A stretch of DNA of 44,142 nucleotides, from contig JANQJM010000010.1 in NCBI GenBank assembly GCA_028281635.1, positions 1-44,142 on the forward strand, given 5' to 3'. Shown here piece by piece: positions 1 to 7,069 of the stretch (position 1 is the stretch's first letter; each line of letters starts with the position of its first letter). Both the position numbers and the translations under genes were made by a program. The stretch comes from Pseudomonadales bacterium. GTDB taxonomy: Bacteria > Pseudomonadota > Gammaproteobacteria > Pseudomonadales > Pseudohongiellaceae. Below the pieces are notes generated by a model. The model had not been told where the DNA came from, did not search any database, and worked only from the letters and a program-made list of their open reading frames with translations.

Positions 1-100
1 GGATTCAAAATTTCAGCGCATTGGACCTTTGAAGTGTATTCACCCAAGGTTTCTCAATCCCAGTATTGAATGGATTTAGTTTGCTATTTTAAGAGAAGTA

Positions 101-119
101 ACTGACAGATTCTGTCAGT
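101..119. promoter_or_regulatory. Perfect 9-bp inverted repeat, operator-like
   Basis: Positions 101-109 (ACTGACAGA) and 111-119 (TCTGTCAGT) are exact reverse complements around a single central T. The symmetry and length are those of a dimeric repressor operator, for example of the TetR type. An AT-rich stretch follows at about 122-140. No gene starts immediately to the right, so the target may lie to the left of the window or may have been lost. The stem could also form in RNA, but no U-tract follows. Function is inferred only from symmetry. Confidence 0.4.
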
Positions 120-252
120 AGGATATAAAAGCTATATTTTTTAAACGTCCTTTTTGGGCGGAGTGTGACCATCGGAGGATTATCTAAACGGTGTTTATCC
201 GCACTGAACTATAGGTCGCTATCGTGCCAAGAGCGGACTAGATGATACAAGG

Positions 253-1341
253 TCACTTAAAAGCCTTATCAAGCATAAAAACTTGCCATGGTAAATAAAA
301 GCGATTTAGCCTGATTTCGGACATTGCTGACACTTTCTCTTCTTTAGTAGTTAAATAATCGAACGCGGACATCCCTCCGAGAATAGTGGCAATACTGTTC
401 TTTATTTCCCCATCAAGTGGAGACATAAATACCAAGGAAGCCGATAAAAATTTCAGAAGAAAATAAATATCTCTCCGACGATACATTTTCTGAATGTGCT
501 TGAAACGCTCGTGAAGTTCACGAACTCCTTCGTCAACCTCGCGCAGGTATTTAAGAATCGTGATTTCGCTGTCGGTCTGTGACGCATTGTGGAGCATATT
601 CTGTATGCGCCGTTGAAATTCTTGATACAATTCTGACTCTTTGTTCCTAATTTCTACTATTCGCTCCATTTCGATGTTAGTAAAATGAGGTAATAACAAG
701 TTGGATAAGCCTGAAGACCTTCGAGCAAGGTTAGGATACTCCTCAGTTTCATCAAACTGTTTTTTTAACTCCTCCAACTCAAAATTTGCGGATGTTAACT
801 TTAATTTCTTCTTGTGAAATTTCTGACCCGGAAAAAGAGGAACAATATGAGATATTCCTAGACGCATCGCTTGCTGCAGTTCAAAAATCAAATCAAGTAA
901 TTCGTCAAAAGCGAGCTTATCTAGCACATATGCTCGAGACTCATTGAAAAAGGTTGTTCCATGCGTTTTCCGAGATTTACGCATTCTTCTTGCAAAATAA
1001 ACCTCCCCATCATCCCTTGTCTCCGGTGCCTCCACAAATGGAAATGAGACATAAGTGCGGTTCGCATAGAAACAAGACTTCTTTAAAAAAGTTGATGTTG
1101 GGATGTTTGAACGCTGAGATAGCTCACAATCTGTACTAAAGTGAAATTTCATTCCTCCGACTTGACTTGCATCCTTCATTGCCCCAACAAAATTGCGCTC
1201 AAAAGCTTTGTAAAGGCGACTGACGAACATATGTTTGGCATCTATGGGGAGTCTGTGGTAATCCTCCTTGCTTGACAATTCAAAAGCATCAAGAAGCTCT
1301 AGTATTTTAGTATTTGGTTCGATGGTAGGTGATATTGTCAT
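253..1341 (-). CDS. Hypothetical protein, 362 aa
   Basis: I do not recognise this protein. The ATG at 1341 is preferred over a TTG at 1356 that would add five residues; neither has a clear Shine-Dalgarno site. The sequence is rich in charged residues with a basic middle (about residues 115-130 and 195-205), a likely helical stretch rich in Glu/Arg/Lys at about 225-290, and one moderately hydrophobic segment near residues 295-335 that could be membrane-associated or a buried helix. There is no signal peptide and no recognisable catalytic motif. It stands alone on the minus strand, with 252 bases of non-coding sequence on one side and about 390 on the other. Sitting beside a decayed defence locus and an IS remnant, it may be part of the accessory region. 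The ORF is long and intact, so I think it is a real gene of unknown function. Confidence 0.7.
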   Translation of the reverse strand: MTISPTIEPNTKILELLDAFELSSKEDYHRLPIDAKHMFVSRLYKAFERNFVGAMKDASQVGGMKFHFSTDCELSQRSNIPTSTFLKKSCFYANRTYVSFPFVEAPETRDDGEVYFARRMRKSRKTHGTTFFNESRAYVLDKLAFDELLDLIFELQQAMRLGISHIVPLFPGQKFHKKKLKLTSANFELEELKKQFDETEEYPNLARRSSGLSNLLLPHFTNIEMERIVEIRNKESELYQEFQRRIQNMLHNASQTDSEITILKYLREVDEGVRELHERFKHIQKMYRRRDIYFLLKFLSASLVFMSPLDGEIKNSIATILGGMSAFDYLTTKEEKVSAMSEIRLNRFYLPWQVFMLDKAFK

Positions 1342-1733
1342 GTAAAGTAAAATCAACTACTTTTTTGATTTTCCTATCTGTTTAGTAACTGCGTGTTGAG
1401 TCAACCTCAGTATTTATACTTCAATCCTGGGTATCACGAAAAGCCAAATTGATTATGGATAATAATCCCAATCGCGTTTCCTATTTTTCTGCTCAGTAAT
1501 GTTCATTTTGGGTCGAGCTCGGCCTATTAAATTAGTGCCACGAGAGCTTAAATTCTCTCAGATTGAGCGTCGCCTATGGGTCGGAATGTAGCCTTATCCG
1601 CTCAATGCCATTAGGAGACATTCCGCAACTAGAAGCAAGAACCGGGCATATGTTTCTAGATGCAGGGGTTGTTAACCTTTTAGACTCCTAATTCATCTAA
1701 AGTCAAAGTAGTTTTAGAGCTAGGGATATTTTC
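1342..1733. other. Gap without a convincing gene
   Basis: About 390 bases follow the start of the minus-strand gene. A 28-codon open stretch (1605-1691, plus strand) has no ribosome binding site, and I do not call it. I see no terminator, tRNA or repeat that I would defend. The stretch presumably contains the promoter for the minus-strand gene and the one for the small ORFs to the right. Confidence 0.4.
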
Positions 1734-1853
1734 ATGTCAAAAATACTGAATATTGTTGGGGTCACAGTGAACCTTCCCCGATTTGACGGACACTCGATAT
1801 TGGGGACTTGGACTTCCCATAGTTCCGTAGACAACTCTGGGCTATTCTATTAG
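1734..1853 (+). CDS. Candidate microprotein, 39 aa
   Basis: The ATG at 1734 is preceded by AGGGA (about 1722-1726) at a workable spacing, and the frame stays open for 39 codons to TAG at 1851. The product begins MSKILNIVGVTV and has no cysteines or recognisable motif. It is followed 14 bases later by a second small ORF with an even better ribosome binding site, so the two could be co-translated. The alternative is that they are fragments of one decayed gene. Part of the stretch (about 1765-1790) also reminded me of sequences at IS3-family ends, which would argue for debris. Real expression is not shown. Confidence 0.3.
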   Translation: MSKILNIVGVTVNLPRFDGHSILGTWTSHSSVDNSGLFY

Positions 1854-1867
1854 CTTAGGAGGAAGTC

Positions 1868-2047
1868 ATGATTAGAAGAAGTGAAGATCAAACGCATATA
1901 AAAATCCCTCTCTATACTGATATTACAATTGATTGGCAGCTAGCTTTCGCTTCAGAAGAGCATTTTAACTTCCTTAGAACTGTTTCTAGCCAGGCCATAA
2001 TCAATGAGTTTAAGAGAAATATTGTCGGAAACCGAAATTCAGATTGA
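1868..2047 (+). CDS. Candidate small protein, 59 aa
   Basis: The ATG at 1868 follows a near-consensus Shine-Dalgarno site AGGAGGA at 1857-1863, with a spacer of four bases, the strongest ribosome binding site in this part of the window. The 59-residue product starts MIRRSEDQTH, carries aromatic and acidic residues in the middle, and ends basic. There is no signal peptide or cysteine, and I do not recognise the family. It lies 14 bases after the preceding 39-codon ORF and 178 bases before an exported protein gene in the same direction, so the three could share a transcript. The ribosome binding site is the main reason to believe it. Confidence 0.45.
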   Translation: MIRRSEDQTHIKIPLYTDITIDWQLAFASEEHFNFLRTVSSQAIINEFKRNIVGNRNSD

Positions 2048-2224
2048 TTCTTTCAAAGTGCTACGATCTTCAAATCTTGTTTCTTTTCAAAAGCATTAGG
2101 CTTCAGCGCTGTGAGATTTTTCTTTCTCCCTCTATAGAAGAATTCCGCTTTTTTATTCCTCACTCACAAATTACTATCAAACTTCAATCAAGAAAACATA
2201 ACTTCAACCATCGAGGAATATGTA

Positions 2225-2896
2225 ATGCTCAAAATTCTAGCAAGAACATTTCTTTTGCGAACGATGTATTTACATCCAACGAAATTGCTAGCCTTAGTAT
2301 TTACACTGTTCATAAGTCAATACAATTTTGCGCAACAAGTGTTCGTTACAGATGGCAACACCGACCTGGATGTAATGGATGAGAGAATCAACCACTTAAC
2401 TTACGGTCTAATTCTTCTGCGGGATCAGGAAAAAGGTAGACTGAACCAGTCAGATAACGATGTTGTGGATATCGCGCTTGAATCTGGAAACTATCTAGAT
2501 GGCTTTCTCGGGATTATGCAAGAAACCTGCGATTACTATCGATCAACTCCCAACGAGCTAATAGATTCAGAAAGACTCGCTGACGCCCAATCAAGAGCAC
2601 AACGCATTGAATTGCAGGATCGACTTGCATACCTTGAATCAGCGATTTTAGCGCTTTCTCCTCGAACTAGAGAGAGGGTCTATCAGATATCGGAGAATCT
2701 CGCGCAAACTAATAACACAAAGCGTGCCGGGGTCTTGGATCATTTGAAAGTCGCAGCTTTCAATCCTGAAAATTACATTCAGAATTTTGCGAATGTTTGC
2801 GCCAATGTTGAAGAAATTGCCATGAAAGCAGAGTCTGGAGCGCTATTTTATGGCGAGTCAGTAATTAGTATTGAAGAAGAGGGAGCCCAACAATGA
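2225..2896 (+). CDS. Exported two-cysteine protein, 223 aa
   Basis: A GAGGA site at 2213-2217 precedes the ATG at 2225. The N-terminus carries a hydrophobic stretch (residues 20-32) ending near Phe-Ala-Gln, a plausible signal peptidase I site. An internal Met at residue 14 would give a more typical signal peptide and may be the true start. The mature protein is mainly helical and has exactly two cysteines, Cys102 (in ETCDYY) and Cys192 (in ANVCAN), probably a disulfide in the periplasm. The layout matches the protein at 7070-7879: CDY, then LALSPRTRER at the same distance as NALSEVAKER there, then a Pro-Glu-(Tyr/Phe)-Ile-Gln motif before the second Cys. I read them as distant paralogues of an unrecognised family. 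The stop codon overlaps the next gene by ATGA, so the two are translationally coupled. Confidence 0.75.
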   Translation: MLKILARTFLLRTMYLHPTKLLALVFTLFISQYNFAQQVFVTDGNTDLDVMDERINHLTYGLILLRDQEKGRLNQSDNDVVDIALESGNYLDGFLGIMQETCDYYRSTPNELIDSERLADAQSRAQRIELQDRLAYLESAILALSPRTRERVYQISENLAQTNNTKRAGVLDHLKVAAFNPENYIQNFANVCANVEEIAMKAESGALFYGESVISIEEEGAQQ

Positions 2897-3315
2897 AACA
2901 TTTTTCAATCACGAAGTTATTTGCAACAACGGCGATGCTCGTTGCCTCCCAGCAAGCTCTCGCACTCAGTGTGTCATGCGGGCACAACGTTAGCTTCGGC
3001 GGGATGACAAGCACCGGTCTAAACATCAGAACCATGACAGCGAGCGAACAGTCAAACTCAGTTTACTATGCTTACCTGCAACGCCTGACAATTACAGCCC
3101 CTAACTGCTGCAGTACCAGCGAAGACTTGGAAGAGCCGGATGCAACTGATTATCAATTAACAAGATCTACTTCAATAGCTTCCAATTTCTCGTATACGGC
3201 GCAATTTTCTGCGATTGTGGATCTGTTTGATGGAAGTACTTCACCTGCTACACATCTATTCGATGACACTTTTAGTTCAGCTTGTTGGGCGCCAGGAGTA
3301 GATGTGATCCCATAG
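2893..3315 (+). CDS. Exported small protein, 140 aa
   Basis: The start ATG overlaps the stop of the preceding gene (ATGA at 2893-2896), so coupled translation is likely. The N-terminus (MKHFSITKLFATTAML then SQQALA) is a clear signal peptide, cleaved after about residue 24. The mature part of about 115 residues has four cysteines (one near the N-terminus, a CysCys pair in the middle, one near the C-terminus), is rich in Ser and Thr, and looks like a beta-rich secreted protein. I do not recognise the family. Debris of a mobile element begins about 90 bases after its stop, so the original C-terminus or a further operon gene could have been lost. Its function is probably tied to the two-cysteine protein before it. 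Confidence 0.65.
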   Translation: MKHFSITKLFATTAMLVASQQALALSVSCGHNVSFGGMTSTGLNIRTMTASEQSNSVYYAYLQRLTITAPNCCSTSEDLEEPDATDYQLTRSTSIASNFSYTAQFSAIVDLFDGSTSPATHLFDDTFSSACWAPGVDVIP

Positions 3316-3402
3316 CTCGATCGCTTGAGCGTTCTTCGTTGCAGCATATGGACAGCAAGACTAACAGGCTGTTCATATGTACTCATTTTGAAGGCCGGCT
3401 GA

Positions 3403-4180
3403 GCTTTTGCGAGAGACTTGATCGAAGGAACTAGCCAGAAGGGAAAATTAGTGCACGCAACCGGTCGGTACTGTTTTCAACGCACTCTGCCGCCAACGGT
3501 TGAGCAGCTCCACTATTTACTGCACCAGATCAGTGAAAGAGTGGCCCGGTTTCTGGAACGAAGAGGTATTCTGGAAAGGGATGAGGATAACAGCTACCTC
3601 ACCCTGGACGGGTTGGAAGAAGGTCCGCTCAATGATATTCACAGCCACTCGGCCACCTACCGCGTGGCTATCGGTCCCAAGAAAGGCCGCAAAGTCTTTA
3701 CCCTGCAGACGACCCGCCACAACCTGAACCCACGCCCGATAACACACGGGTCGCTAAGCTAAACGGTTTCAGCCTGTATGCTGGCGTGGCCGCTCGGACT
3801 CATCAACGCAAGAAGCTGGAACGACTGTGCCGATACATAGCAAGGCCCGCCATTGCAGAAAAGCGCCTCTCCCTTACGCCCACCGGCAAGTTGCGTTATG
3901 AACTCAAAACCCCTTTCAGAAACGGTACCACCCATGTGATCTTCGAGCCGCTGGATTTTATCGCGAGATTGGCTGCCCTTGTTCCCAAGCCAAGAGTCAA
4001 CCTCACTCGCTTCCACGGGGTGTTCGCGCCCCGCAGAAAAATGCTCCTGCATTTTCTGAATACCGTCCATCCATGGACATAACAGCAAGTATCGTGCTCT
4101 GATCACACCCGCAGGCAGAGGCAAGGGGAGCAAGAAGTCTAATAAAGATGGGGATAACTGCAGCTTCGCCGAGCGCCAAT
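3403..4180 (+). pseudogene. IS91-family transposase remnant, N-terminally truncated and frameshifted
   Basis: Three frames together give the C-terminal half of an IS91-type (HUH rolling-circle) transposase. Segment one (3403 to about 3735) contains RFLERRGILERD and a GPKKGRKVFTLQT block. Segment two (about 3733-4031) has GFSLYAGVAARTHQRKK, the LCRYIARP block, NGTTHVIFEPLDFIARL and RFHGVFAP. Segment three (4081-4180) has NSKYRALITPAGRGKG. A frameshift lies near 3730, and a 49-base insertion at 4032-4080 splits VFAP from NSKYRAL. The N-terminal part, where this family carries its zinc-binding and HUH residues, is missing, so the element cannot transpose by itself. The order of blocks is that of family members I remember; I have not aligned it. 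The right end abuts what looks like the tail of an Argonaute-associated gene, so the element probably inserted there. Confidence 0.85.
4032..4080. repeat. 49-bp palindromic miniature insertion inside the transposase remnant
   Basis: Exactly 49 bases interrupt the transposase coding sequence between the Pro codon ending at 4031 and the Asn codon at 4081. They contain two inverted repeats: CAGAAAAATGC (4034-4044) with GCATTTTCTG (4049-4058), differing by one base, and GTCCAT (4065-4070) with ATGGAC (4073-4078) around CC. The double-hairpin layout resembles the short palindromic intergenic repeats of many gammaproteobacteria (REP or nemis-like). No second copy was seen in this window. Confidence 0.55.
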
Positions 4181-4336
4181 GATGTTCTAGATGGGATTCT
4201 TACTGTCTGGCTGTCTACTGTTGTTGGTTCTGCAGAAAAGAAAAGTCTAAATTTGGTCACGTATAAGGATGCAGGGCAGTTCGGAAAGGCCGAATTTCAA
4301 CTACTAACTCGTACTTCATATTCGAAAAGGGGGTAA
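4181..4336 (+). pseudogene. C-terminal remnant of a lost gene, probably the Argonaute partner
   Basis: From about 4181 the transposase similarity stops, and one frame is open for about 50 codons to TAA at 4334-4336. It ends 3 bases before the probable start of the Argonaute pseudogene. Short prokaryotic Argonautes are normally encoded directly downstream of, and coupled to, an effector-APAZ protein (Sir2, TIR or nuclease domain fused to APAZ). Position and spacing therefore suggest that this is the last part of such an APAZ protein, with the rest displaced by the IS91 element. The fragment contains the stretch YKDAGQFGKAEFQLL, which does not look like IS91. I cannot confirm APAZ homology by eye; this is inference from context. 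Confidence 0.4.
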
Positions 4337-4339
4337 AGG

Positions 4340-5742
4340 TTGGTGTAAATAAGTCGATCACTATCAGGCCATTCTCACTTACAAGAACCAGACTTGCTTT
4401 TTGACAACAACTAGAAGGATCGAAATCCCCTTCGCGGCATACTGCAGTTCGGCCCGTACAGCGCTTCGCTGAATTTGTGGTCAGAAATCAAAATAGCGTT
4501 TCTTTGCACTATTGAAAATCAAAGAGATATTCAATCAATTTTCAATGAGCTTCGCAGCCCAGCGAAAACTAAAGATGCGCCTGATTACTACCCGGATTAC
4601 CCTGGATTTGAGAACGTCTTCAGAGTTCCGCTCGCGGCCGCTGCACAAGGTGTTAATAGAATCCTTCCCGGCGAATTGGGCGAACTTGCTTATGAAGGCA
4701 AACATTTAGAGCTAGGAAGGAAACTGGCAGAGCTGCTAGTTCAGATGAAGTCACAGCGATCGAATTTTGATGTGGTGATGATACTTTTACCTGATGAATG
4801 GGCAGATTGTTTCAATGTCGAGGATTCGATCTACACAATTATCTAAAGGCATTCTGCGCACCTGCGGGGGTGCCCTTTCAGATAATTACAAGGACGGCAA
4901 TGACAAGATCCTGCAGGTCAAATGTGATGTGGGGATTAAGCATTGCCTTGTATTCGAAAGCAAATGGAATTCCGTGGAAACTTCCAACTATAAACCCGAA
5001 CGAAGTGTTTATCGGCATTAGTTACGCACTGAAGACCAGTGAAGGAGAGTCAAACTACTTCACATGCTGTAGCCAAATCATTGAACCGGATGGACTTGAA
5101 TTTGAATTTGTCGCCTACGACGCAAGAATCGATGAGGTAGATAGAGCCAAAAATCCATACTTATCTCGCGAACAGATGCAAGCAATACTGTTGAAGAGTT
5201 TGCAGGTTTACAAACGAAATCACTACGGGCGGGGACCAAAGAAAATTACGGTTCACAAAAAGACGCATTTTACTGAGGCAGAAATAGCTGGCGCACTAGA
5301 TAGTTTCAGCGAAGAAACTGAAGTTGAGCTAGTTCAAGTGATTGATAGAGCACCTGTCTTAGGATTAAAATGGAGGAACAACCGGGCTGATGGGTATGGA
5401 GTACCGCGAGGAACGTATCTGCCTATTTCGCAAGATGAAGCCTTGTTGTGGACACAGGGGCCAAATACAGGTGCTAGTTTAAGCAGTTCTCATAAGCAAC
5501 TCTACAAGGATTTCGTATTTGCCCCAACGCCTAAACCTGTTTTGCTTAGGCGGTTTTCCGGGAATGGAGGCTGGCATGAAACGTGCCATAGCATAATGGG
5601 TCTCACCAAAATGGACTGGAATAACAATACTCTCCATAAAAAAATGCCTGCAACTCTGGAGTATTCAGATAGGTTCGCACAAATCATTAAACAGAACCCA
5701 GAAATGGTAAATCAGGAATATGATATTCGTTGTTTTTTCTAG
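4340..5742 (+). pseudogene. Short prokaryotic Argonaute (MID-PIWI), inactivated
   Basis: The reading frame from TTG at 4340 is interrupted by TAA (4346) and TAG (4412), then shifts by one base near 4820-4825. Repairing these gives about 467 codons, the usual size of a short pAgo. The N-terminus has LQEPDLLF, then GILQFGPYSASLN, then PDYPGFENVF, which matches the start of known short pAgos as I remember them. The MID part has FDLHNYLKA, and the PIWI part has WGLSIALYSKANGIPWKL, FIGISYAL, KKITVHKKTHF, RGTYLP, WHETC and KMDWNNNTL, with a C-terminal IRCFF. In catalytic Argonautes the first two Asp of the DEDX tetrad lie in the GID and the R-D-G positions. Here they are Ser (GISY) and Lys (VHKK), so the protein was of the non-slicing type even before decay. 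Such proteins bind guide RNA and target DNA and activate a partner that depletes NAD or degrades DNA. The last part (4798-5742) is still open. Confidence 0.87.
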
Positions 5743-5917
5743 CAATAGATATTGATCTCAATAATTTGCCTAGATTTCCAGCAAACCCAAATGGGGCAGG
5801 CTTAGATTCAGAGTACTGCTGGAAGCGGAAAATTACTGCGTTTGGTGATTCACCAAAAATATTGAAAGCAAATGGTTTCCTGAGTTACCAGGAGAGTAAT
5901 GAAAAACTACTGTAGTT

Positions 5918-6505
5918 TCATTGACTATTTACTACGTTAGAAACTTGCTCTTTAAAGTTCTGTAATATGTCTGACTCCCCACCTTGATTTTCAATGCTAT
6001 ATGATAAAAATCTTCTATATTGTTCTTCGTCCAAGTATCTCTCCATTATTCGAGCCGGAGTAAGGCTTGGCGCGACTTCGTAAAATCTATTGAGTTCTTT
6101 TTGGTTTACTTCTGCTCTTGAGAAATCAATCAAATCTCCACTCATTGATTCCAACTCCTCATTGTTAAGCGCAAGTTCCATAAATATCTGATCTTTCATA
6201 GATTCATCCAGGCCAAGCTCATCGATAAAATTGCCATACTCCAAATAAACTTGTTCTACATGCACGGGCTTAGGCTCTCGAGTGTTTGATATAGAATTTT
6301 GAGCCTGAAATCTTGGTGAGGTATTGATCGCAGATACTTGTGAATTGTCCTCACTAGAGGATGTGCGTCTTGAAGGGCTTACATTAGAAGATCCTTCAAC
6401 AGAAATAGACCTCTGTTCAAATTCAGTACTTATGTCATTGTTTAGATACGTATGCGAAATAATCGCCAAGCTAATCAGAGCTACAAAACTTAGTAAAACT
6501 TTCAT
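5918..6505 (-). CDS. Membrane-anchored hypothetical protein, 195 aa
   Basis: I choose the ATG at 6505 because MKVLLSFVALISLAI then forms a normal signal anchor or signal peptide. A longer reading to 6556 would place 17 unlikely residues in front and overlap the zinc-ribbon ORF. The start overlaps the stop of that ORF (ATGA). After the membrane segment comes a Ser/Thr/Asn-rich linker (about residues 22-85) and a helical acidic domain (about 90-190) containing LGLDESMKDQI and YLDEEQYRRFLSY. These resemble the L-x-L-(D/S)-x-x-Q pattern of helical periplasmic proteins without placing it in a family. There are no cysteines. Its tail ends 176 bases from the end of the Argonaute pseudogene on the opposite strand. 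Function unknown. Confidence 0.65.
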   Translation of the reverse strand: MKVLLSFVALISLAIISHTYLNNDISTEFEQRSISVEGSSNVSPSRRTSSSEDNSQVSAINTSPRFQAQNSISNTREPKPVHVEQVYLEYGNFIDELGLDESMKDQIFMELALNNEELESMSGDLIDFSRAEVNQKELNRFYEVAPSLTPARIMERYLDEEQYRRFLSYSIENQGGESDILQNFKEQVSNVVNSQ

Positions 6506-6618
6506 TTTTTGTCCCAAATTCGACGTCGTCTGTGCTTGGCCCCACAATTTGGGCATTTGTAACGACCATCAGAGAGCCTCTGAGCCCCGTATTTACAGCA
6601 TTTTTTACATTTCGCCAT
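6502..6618 (-). CDS. Zinc-ribbon microprotein, 38 aa
   Basis: The ATG at 6618 opens 38 codons ending in TGA at 6504-6502, overlapping the next start by ATGA. The product has a CKKCC pair at residues 4-8 and a CPNCG pair near residue 23, a four-cysteine zinc ribbon, followed by a run of Arg (AKHRRRR) and IWDKK. That basic tail suggests nucleic-acid binding. A TATACT hexamer lies about 15 bases before the ATG, with no strong Shine-Dalgarno, so the message may be nearly leaderless. The alternative is a leftover of the N-terminal zinc ribbon of an IS1-like or IS1595-like transposase, where similar motifs occur. The perfect coupling to the downstream membrane protein favours a gene in use. Confidence 0.5.
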   Translation of the reverse strand: MAKCKKCCKYGAQRLSDGRYKCPNCGAKHRRRRIWDKK

Positions 6619-6784
6619 CGCCTGAACCAGTATAATTTGGTCCAGTTTGGTTAGGTATTACCAAAAGTCATTAGTGTCCCCTACTCCCCCTTACATTAGT
6701 GCAAGCATATTAGTTGTGAGCATTGAACTACTTGGTTTCCACCGAAGCGTTGGGTAATGAACTGATTTCAGCTTACTCATTTGC

Positions 6785-6965
6785 TTAACGACTGTTTGTA
6801 TTAGTACCCATCTTGATATTGGAGAATTGTATGACCAATTCGTTGGTCTTCACCTTGGCCCCAAGTTTGTCATTTACTGGAACATAAGTTTTAGGGACAT
6901 CAACAAGCAGCGAGGCACTAGCATTACCACAAATATCGTGATATCACTATTTTCGTGGCACCCAT
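6785..6965 (-). pseudogene. Possible decayed small ORF in a 450-bp gap
   Basis: Between the zinc-ribbon gene and the exported protein at 7070 lies about 450 bases without an intact gene. On the minus strand, an ATG at 6965 starts a short frame that changes near 6940 into a second frame running about 50 codons to TAA (6787-6785), including VDVPKTYVPVNDKLGAKVK. The second part has the composition of real protein, and one frameshift would join the two. I do not recognise it. It could be chance. No other structure is seen in 6619-7069 beyond a likely promoter and ribosome binding site for the gene at 7070. Confidence 0.25.
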
Positions 6966-7069
6966 TCAATTGGCCTAGTTTCCTTTTTTAGAATATTGAA
7001 CAAATGTATAAAAAGGAATTAACGCCACTGAGTTCACCATAAACGACAGGTTTTTTGGGAGATGTTAAT

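Noticed and set aside
954-1139. 61-codon plus-strand ORF inside the hypothetical gene 253-1341
   Set aside because: Shadow of the minus-strand gene; no ribosome binding site.
1750-1800. Resemblance to sequences at the ends of IS3-family elements
   Set aside because: Only a loose memory-based match; no inverted partner or transposase fragment nearby, and a small ORF with a ribosome binding site covers it.
2044-2382. 112-codon ORF overlapping the exported protein gene
   Set aside because: Different frame from the exported protein, which has a signal peptide and a good ribosome binding site; this one has neither.
5730-5915. 61-codon ORF overlapping the end of the Argonaute pseudogene
   Set aside because: Its start lies inside the last codons of the PIWI domain, there is no ribosome binding site, and the sequence is not recognisable.
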